Below are positions 61,197-64,000 of a stretch of 64,000 bases of DNA, piece by piece; within the stretch, counting starts at the first letter, position 1; each line of letters starts with the position of its first letter. Source of the stretch: Frankiaceae bacterium (lineage in GTDB: Bacteria; Actinomycetota; Actinomycetes; BP-191); assembly GCA_035556555.1 (NCBI GenBank), contig DATMES010000027.1, positions 62,001 through 126,000 of the forward strand. The letters are read 5' to 3'. Below the pieces are notes generated by a model, which saw only the letters and a program-made list of their open reading frames with translations, did not search any database and was not told the origin of the DNA. Position numbers and translations under genes: made by a program.

Positions 61197-61649
61197 TCAG
61201 CCGATCCCGCCGACGGCGTCCAGCGCCTTCTCGTCCCAGAGAGGCGCCACCTTCGGGCAGTCCGGGTAGTTCCACGGGTCGCCCGCGGCTGGCGACCCCG
61301 ACCCCGGGCCGGGCGACGGCACCGTCACCTGGAGCTCGGTCACCGCCTCGACCGTCTGCTGGACGAGACGCTGGGTCAGCACCTGCGCGTCGTCGACGCT
61401 CTCGAACACGTCGTCGGGGTTGCGCGCCGTCATCGCCGGGACGCAGTACTGGCAGTGCCAGTCCACGAGGTACACGTGCGTGTCCTCGAACTTCTGCCGC
61501 GGCGCCAAGCGCGCCACCAGGACGTACTCCTTGGTCGGCTCGTCCCAGCGGTAGAACGAGCACGACTCGGAGGCCGCGGCAGGCGACACGGGGGCGAGCA
61601 GCGCCGCGCCGATCAGGAGGGCAGGCAGGCCGCGCCAGAGCGTTGTCAT
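61197..61649 (-). CDS. Exported CxxC protein linked to ECF sigma factor
   Basis: A 150-residue protein with a signal peptide (1-28, ends SPAAAS) and a mature part of about 120 residues. Cysteines are at SCSFYRW, DWHCQYC and PDCPK; the CQYC pair resembles a redox or metal-binding motif, but the surrounding fold is not recognisably thioredoxin. Pro/Gly/Ser-rich segment near 120. The ATG overlaps the stop of the sigma-factor gene (ATGA), so the two are translationally coupled, which points to a shared signalling task outside the cell. Confidence 0.8.
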   Translation of the reverse strand: MTTLWRGLPALLIGAALLAPVSPAAASESCSFYRWDEPTKEYVLVARLAPRQKFEDTHVYLVDWHCQYCVPAMTARNPDDVFESVDDAQVLTQRLVQQTVEAVTELQVTVPSPGPGSGSPAAGDPWNYPDCPKVAPLWDEKALDAVGGIG

Positions 61650-62602
61650 TCGTCTCCTTCGGGGGTGGGACGCCGGGACTCCTCCGGCGGGGCGGTGTTG
61701 CAGGCGAAGCCGGTGGGGCTGAACCCGTAGCGGACGCAGTTCAGGAGCGGGAGGATCGGCGGGTCGGACGGGTCGGGCTCGACGCACGGGTCCGCGAAGT
61801 AGGGCGGGAAGTCGCACGGCGACAGCGTCGGCGGCGTGCGCGTCGGGCTCGGCAACGGGCGCGCAGCCTGTGACGGCAGCGGCGGCCTCGGCGCGGACGT
61901 CAGCACCGGCACGGCGGCGACTCGTACGACCCGTGCCGGCGCCGCCGCGCGCGTCACCGCGGGAGGCGTGGGCAGGGCGGCGGGCCGCGCCAGGGGCGGG
62001 GTCGCGAGCAGCGCGGCGGTACCCGCCGTGGCGACCGCGAGGCCTGCCGCGCCGACGGCGCCGACGTCGGGACGCGCCCAGCGCGCCACCAGGACCGAGA
62101 TCCCGGCGTACGTCCGCTCCAGCTCCGTGCGGGCACGCACGCGGACCCGGTACAGCAGCGTCTCGACGGTCTTGTACGACACCGCGAGGTGCTCGGCGAT
62201 CTCCTGCGGCGACTGCCCGGCGGCCCGCGCCAGGACGACGTCGCGCTGGCGGGCCGGCAGGTCGGCGAGGCGTTCGGTGACCCAGGCGGCCTCCGCGCGG
62301 TCGCAGACCGCCTCGTCGATGCCGGGCTCGTCCGCCGTGCGCGCCGTCAGCTTGGCCGTCACGCGGGTGGTGTGGGCGTGCGCCCGGTAGTGGTCGGTGC
62401 AGAGCCTGCGGGTGGTCACGACGAGGAAGCCGGCGACGTTGGACTCGTCGAGCCCGGGAAACGTGACGCAGCGGGTCAGCGCCTCCTGCACGCACGCCTC
62501 GGCGTCGCCGGGGTCGTGGACCAGGTGCCGGGCGATCGCGAGCAGGCGGGCGCGGTGCGGCAGCACGAGGTCCCAGCGCCTCGCGCGGTCGTCGTCGTCC
62601 AC
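61646..62602 (-). CDS. ECF sigma factor fused to membrane helix and outer tail
   Basis: A 318-residue protein. Region 2 lies at about 5-75 (RLLAIARHLVHDPGDAEACVQEAL, VVTTRRLCTDHYRAH) and region 4 at about 115-165 (LPARQRDVVLARAAGQSPQEIAEHL with recognition helix SYKTVETLLYRVR). After this comes a membrane segment (about 185-208, VGAVGAAGLAVATAG), a Pro/Ala-rich stretch and a 50-residue tail with four cysteines (SPCDFPPYFADPC, LLNC, FACNT). Anchoring a sigma factor to the membrane this way could tether or sense. GTG with GGGGAGGGG upstream. Coupled to the CxxC protein gene. Confidence 0.9.
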   Translation of the reverse strand: MDDDDRARRWDLVLPHRARLLAIARHLVHDPGDAEACVQEALTRCVTFPGLDESNVAGFLVVTTRRLCTDHYRAHAHTTRVTAKLTARTADEPGIDEAVCDRAEAAWVTERLADLPARQRDVVLARAAGQSPQEIAEHLAVSYKTVETLLYRVRVRARTELERTYAGISVLVARWARPDVGAVGAAGLAVATAGTAALLATPPLARPAALPTPPAVTRAAAPARVVRVAAVPVLTSAPRPPLPSQAARPLPSPTRTPPTLSPCDFPPYFADPCVEPDPSDPPILPLLNCVRYGFSPTGFACNTAPPEESRRPTPEGDE

Positions 62603-62628
62603 CCGTTCCCCTCCCCGTTCCGCGGTGC

Positions 62629-62645
62629 CCGTATCTCTGATACGG
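62629..62645. promoter_or_regulatory. 17-bp palindrome between divergent genes
   Basis: CCGTATCTCTGATACGG: seven-base perfect arms, three-base centre, between the ECF sigma gene and the exported protein gene. It may be an operator or an overlapping pair of promoter elements. The rest of the 156-bp gap shows no other clear signal. Confidence 0.5.
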
Positions 62646-62758
62646 CGGCGCGGCGCGCATCCCTCGGAAGAACTTTTCCCGCGGCGCGCCGTGAGGGATT
62701 CGCTGACGGCGGCCGTACCCCTGCCGTACGCAACGCCACTCAGGAGGGAAACCAACCC

Positions 62759-63835
62759 ATGCGATCCACCGCCCTGCGCCTCGGCACCGGCCTGCTGGCC
62801 GTCGCCGCCGCGTTCACCGGCATGACCGGGACGGCCACCGCCGGCGACGACCCGAAGGCAACCGGCGCCGCCGTCAGCGCCCTGTCGTCGGTGCCCTACG
62901 TCACGATCACCTCGGCCGGCCCCATCGGCTCCATCCACCTCGGCAACGAGCTCTCCTGCCAGGTCAACATCGCCTCGCCCGCGTCCACCGTCGTCGGCTC
63001 CGGTCTCGTCGGGTTCGGCGGCGGCGGGCAGGTCTACGGCCCGTCGCACGAGCCCGCGGACTGCGGCACGTTCCTGTCCTACGGGGGCATGCTGTACGGC
63101 CCCGACTTCTCGTCGCACGGGTACTCGGCGACGCCCTTCGGCTGGGGGAACCCGTACACGGCGTTCACGCCGGTCTCGCAGACGCCGCCGACGGGGTCCG
63201 GCACGCTCACCGACCCGTACATCGTCACCACGGTCGTCGACGCGGGCACGACCGGCATCCGGCTCACCCGGATCGACACGTACGTCACCGGGCGCACCGA
63301 CTACCGCAGCGACGTCGTCGTCACGAACACCACCGGCACCGCGCTGAGCGGGCTGCGGCTCTACCACGGTCTCGACTGCTACCTCGCGGGCAGCGACACC
63401 GGCACCGGCGTCGCCGTCGCCTCCGCGGCCACGGCGACGTCGCGCGTCGGCTGCACCAGCAACAACCGCACCATGCAGCTCGTCTCGCAGAGCGCCGGCA
63501 ACGGGTACTACGAGGACGACTACTGGGCCGTGTGGGAGCGGATCGACGGCCGCCTCCCGCTGCCGAACACCACGGACCCGACGCTGGTCGACAACGGCAT
63601 CGCGATCGACTGGGCGTTCGCCCTGCCGGCGCACGGGTCGGTGATCCGGTCGTTCCTCACGCAGTTCGTGAGCTCGCCGATCGTCATCTGGACCCCGGTC
63701 GACCCGATCCGGGTCGCCGTCGTCGTGCGGCCCGGCGAGTCCGCCACCGACCTGCCCGAGGCGGGGGTGCTCGTCGCCGTGTCGGCGGCCGGCGTGGAGC
63801 AGTCGTTCTCGCTGTGGGTGCCGACCGGGTCGTAA
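62759..63835 (+). CDS. Exported beta-rich protein, unknown
   Basis: A 358-residue protein with a signal peptide (cut after TATAG near 28). The mature part is rich in Thr, Ser, Gly and Tyr with many short beta strands (YVTITSAGPIGSIHLG, YRSDVVVTNTTGTALSGLRLYHGLDC), resembling adhesin or surface-layer type modules, and four cysteines. A region near 150-230 reads like a DUF11-type beta-sandwich, which is only a judgement by eye. No cell-wall anchor at the C-terminus. ATG with GGAGGG upstream. It diverges from the membrane-bound ECF sigma factor and could be its target. Confidence 0.85.
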   Translation: MRSTALRLGTGLLAVAAAFTGMTGTATAGDDPKATGAAVSALSSVPYVTITSAGPIGSIHLGNELSCQVNIASPASTVVGSGLVGFGGGGQVYGPSHEPADCGTFLSYGGMLYGPDFSSHGYSATPFGWGNPYTAFTPVSQTPPTGSGTLTDPYIVTTVVDAGTTGIRLTRIDTYVTGRTDYRSDVVVTNTTGTALSGLRLYHGLDCYLAGSDTGTGVAVASAATATSRVGCTSNNRTMQLVSQSAGNGYYEDDYWAVWERIDGRLPLPNTTDPTLVDNGIAIDWAFALPAHGSVIRSFLTQFVSSPIVIWTPVDPIRVAVVVRPGESATDLPEAGVLVAVSAAGVEQSFSLWVPTGS

Positions 63836-63844
63836 CGGCACGAA

Positions 63845-63878
63845 ACGGAGCCCCGGCGCCCAGCCGCCGGGGCTCCGT
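63845..63878 (+). terminator. Strong hairpin terminator
   Basis: Perfect 14-bp stem ACGGAGCCCCGGCG with a six-base loop, 10 bases after the stop codon of the exported protein gene. Compact and GC-rich, without a T-run. Confidence 0.8.
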
Positions 63879-63904
63879 CGTATGCGGGGAGGGGGCCGAA
63901 CGGC

Positions 63905-63932
63905 TCAAGGGGGGTTCCGCCGGTGCCGATGC
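63905..63932 (+). promoter_or_regulatory. FliA/WhiG-type promoter at the window edge
   Basis: TCAA, 16 bases, GCCGATGC, followed by CTCCG, as at 56956. Both copies are also preceded by CCGAACGG. It points right and should drive a gene starting just beyond 64000; the sequence from 63933 to 64000 holds no complete gene. Confidence 0.65.
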
Positions 63933-64000
63933 TCCGTTCGTAGTACGGCACCCGGCCCGGAGCCGGAGTGCCCCGCTGTCCGCACTGGAAGGGGCTCGAG

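Overview
The window is about 70% or more GC and carries an actinobacterial gene set: phosphatidylinositol mannoside genes (pgsA, a PatA-like acyltransferase, pimA), the ruvCAB, yajC-secD-secF-apt-rel and alaS-ruvX-mltG-aroE blocks, many GTG starts, and a LexA box of the actinobacterial type. It is a chromosomal segment of an Actinomycetota organism that probably makes type IV pili; I cannot name the genus. No rRNA, tRNA, CRISPR array, prophage or transposase gene was seen.

Layout. 1-3000: end of an unknown gene, an exported subtilisin-like protease, a STAS anti-anti-sigma protein, a DUF4261 protein. 3075-20983: a locus that in mycobacteria is contiguous (thrS, HIT, pgsA, acyltransferase, pimA) but here is opened between HIT and pgsA by about 11 kb holding a sugar-type ABC transporter, a SigE-family sigma factor with a membrane partner, an EF-G-like GTPase and a PAS-PP2C phosphatase. 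21057-22088: a DUF3048 lipoprotein. 22228-26860 (minus): leuA-leuB-leuC-leuD behind a leader encoding a peptide with three consecutive leucines plus a terminator, i.e. an attenuator. 27442-29581: pdxS and pdxT. 30271-33577: yebC, a lipoprotein, and LexA-controlled ruvCAB. 34077-40214: yajC-secD-secF-apt-rel. 42093-46296: a metallo-hydrolase, hisS, aspS, and two small cysteine-rich exported proteins. 46352-49613: an M14 carboxypeptidase, an inverted-repeat element, a GNAT protein and a toxin-antitoxin pair. 49624-56695: rarA, two membrane-associated small proteins, alaS, ruvX, mltG, aroE. 57025-61184: Roadblock, DUF4388 (PATAN), a small MglA-like GTPase, a short protein, and the PilB pilus ATPase. 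61197-63835: an ECF sigma factor joined to a membrane segment and an outer tail, an exported CxxC protein, and a divergent exported protein.

The intergenic DNA is unusually patterned: a 56-bp palindrome in five copies, a 62-bp palindrome in two, several single-copy palindromes of the same design, a 52-bp stop-to-start spacer repeat in two operons, and a further repeat in three copies, one of which is split by about 220 bp. Genes are tightly packed: 21 junctions use a four-base NTGA overlap, and in three of them CTG is the only plausible start. Eight genes have an actinobacterial -10 hexamer placed 6-8 bases before the start codon, which predicts leaderless mRNAs.

The most promising candidate for an undescribed system is the Roadblock-PATAN-GTPase-PilB operon. 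It sits behind a FliA/WhiG-type promoter motif that recurs, with identical spacing, at the right edge of the window.
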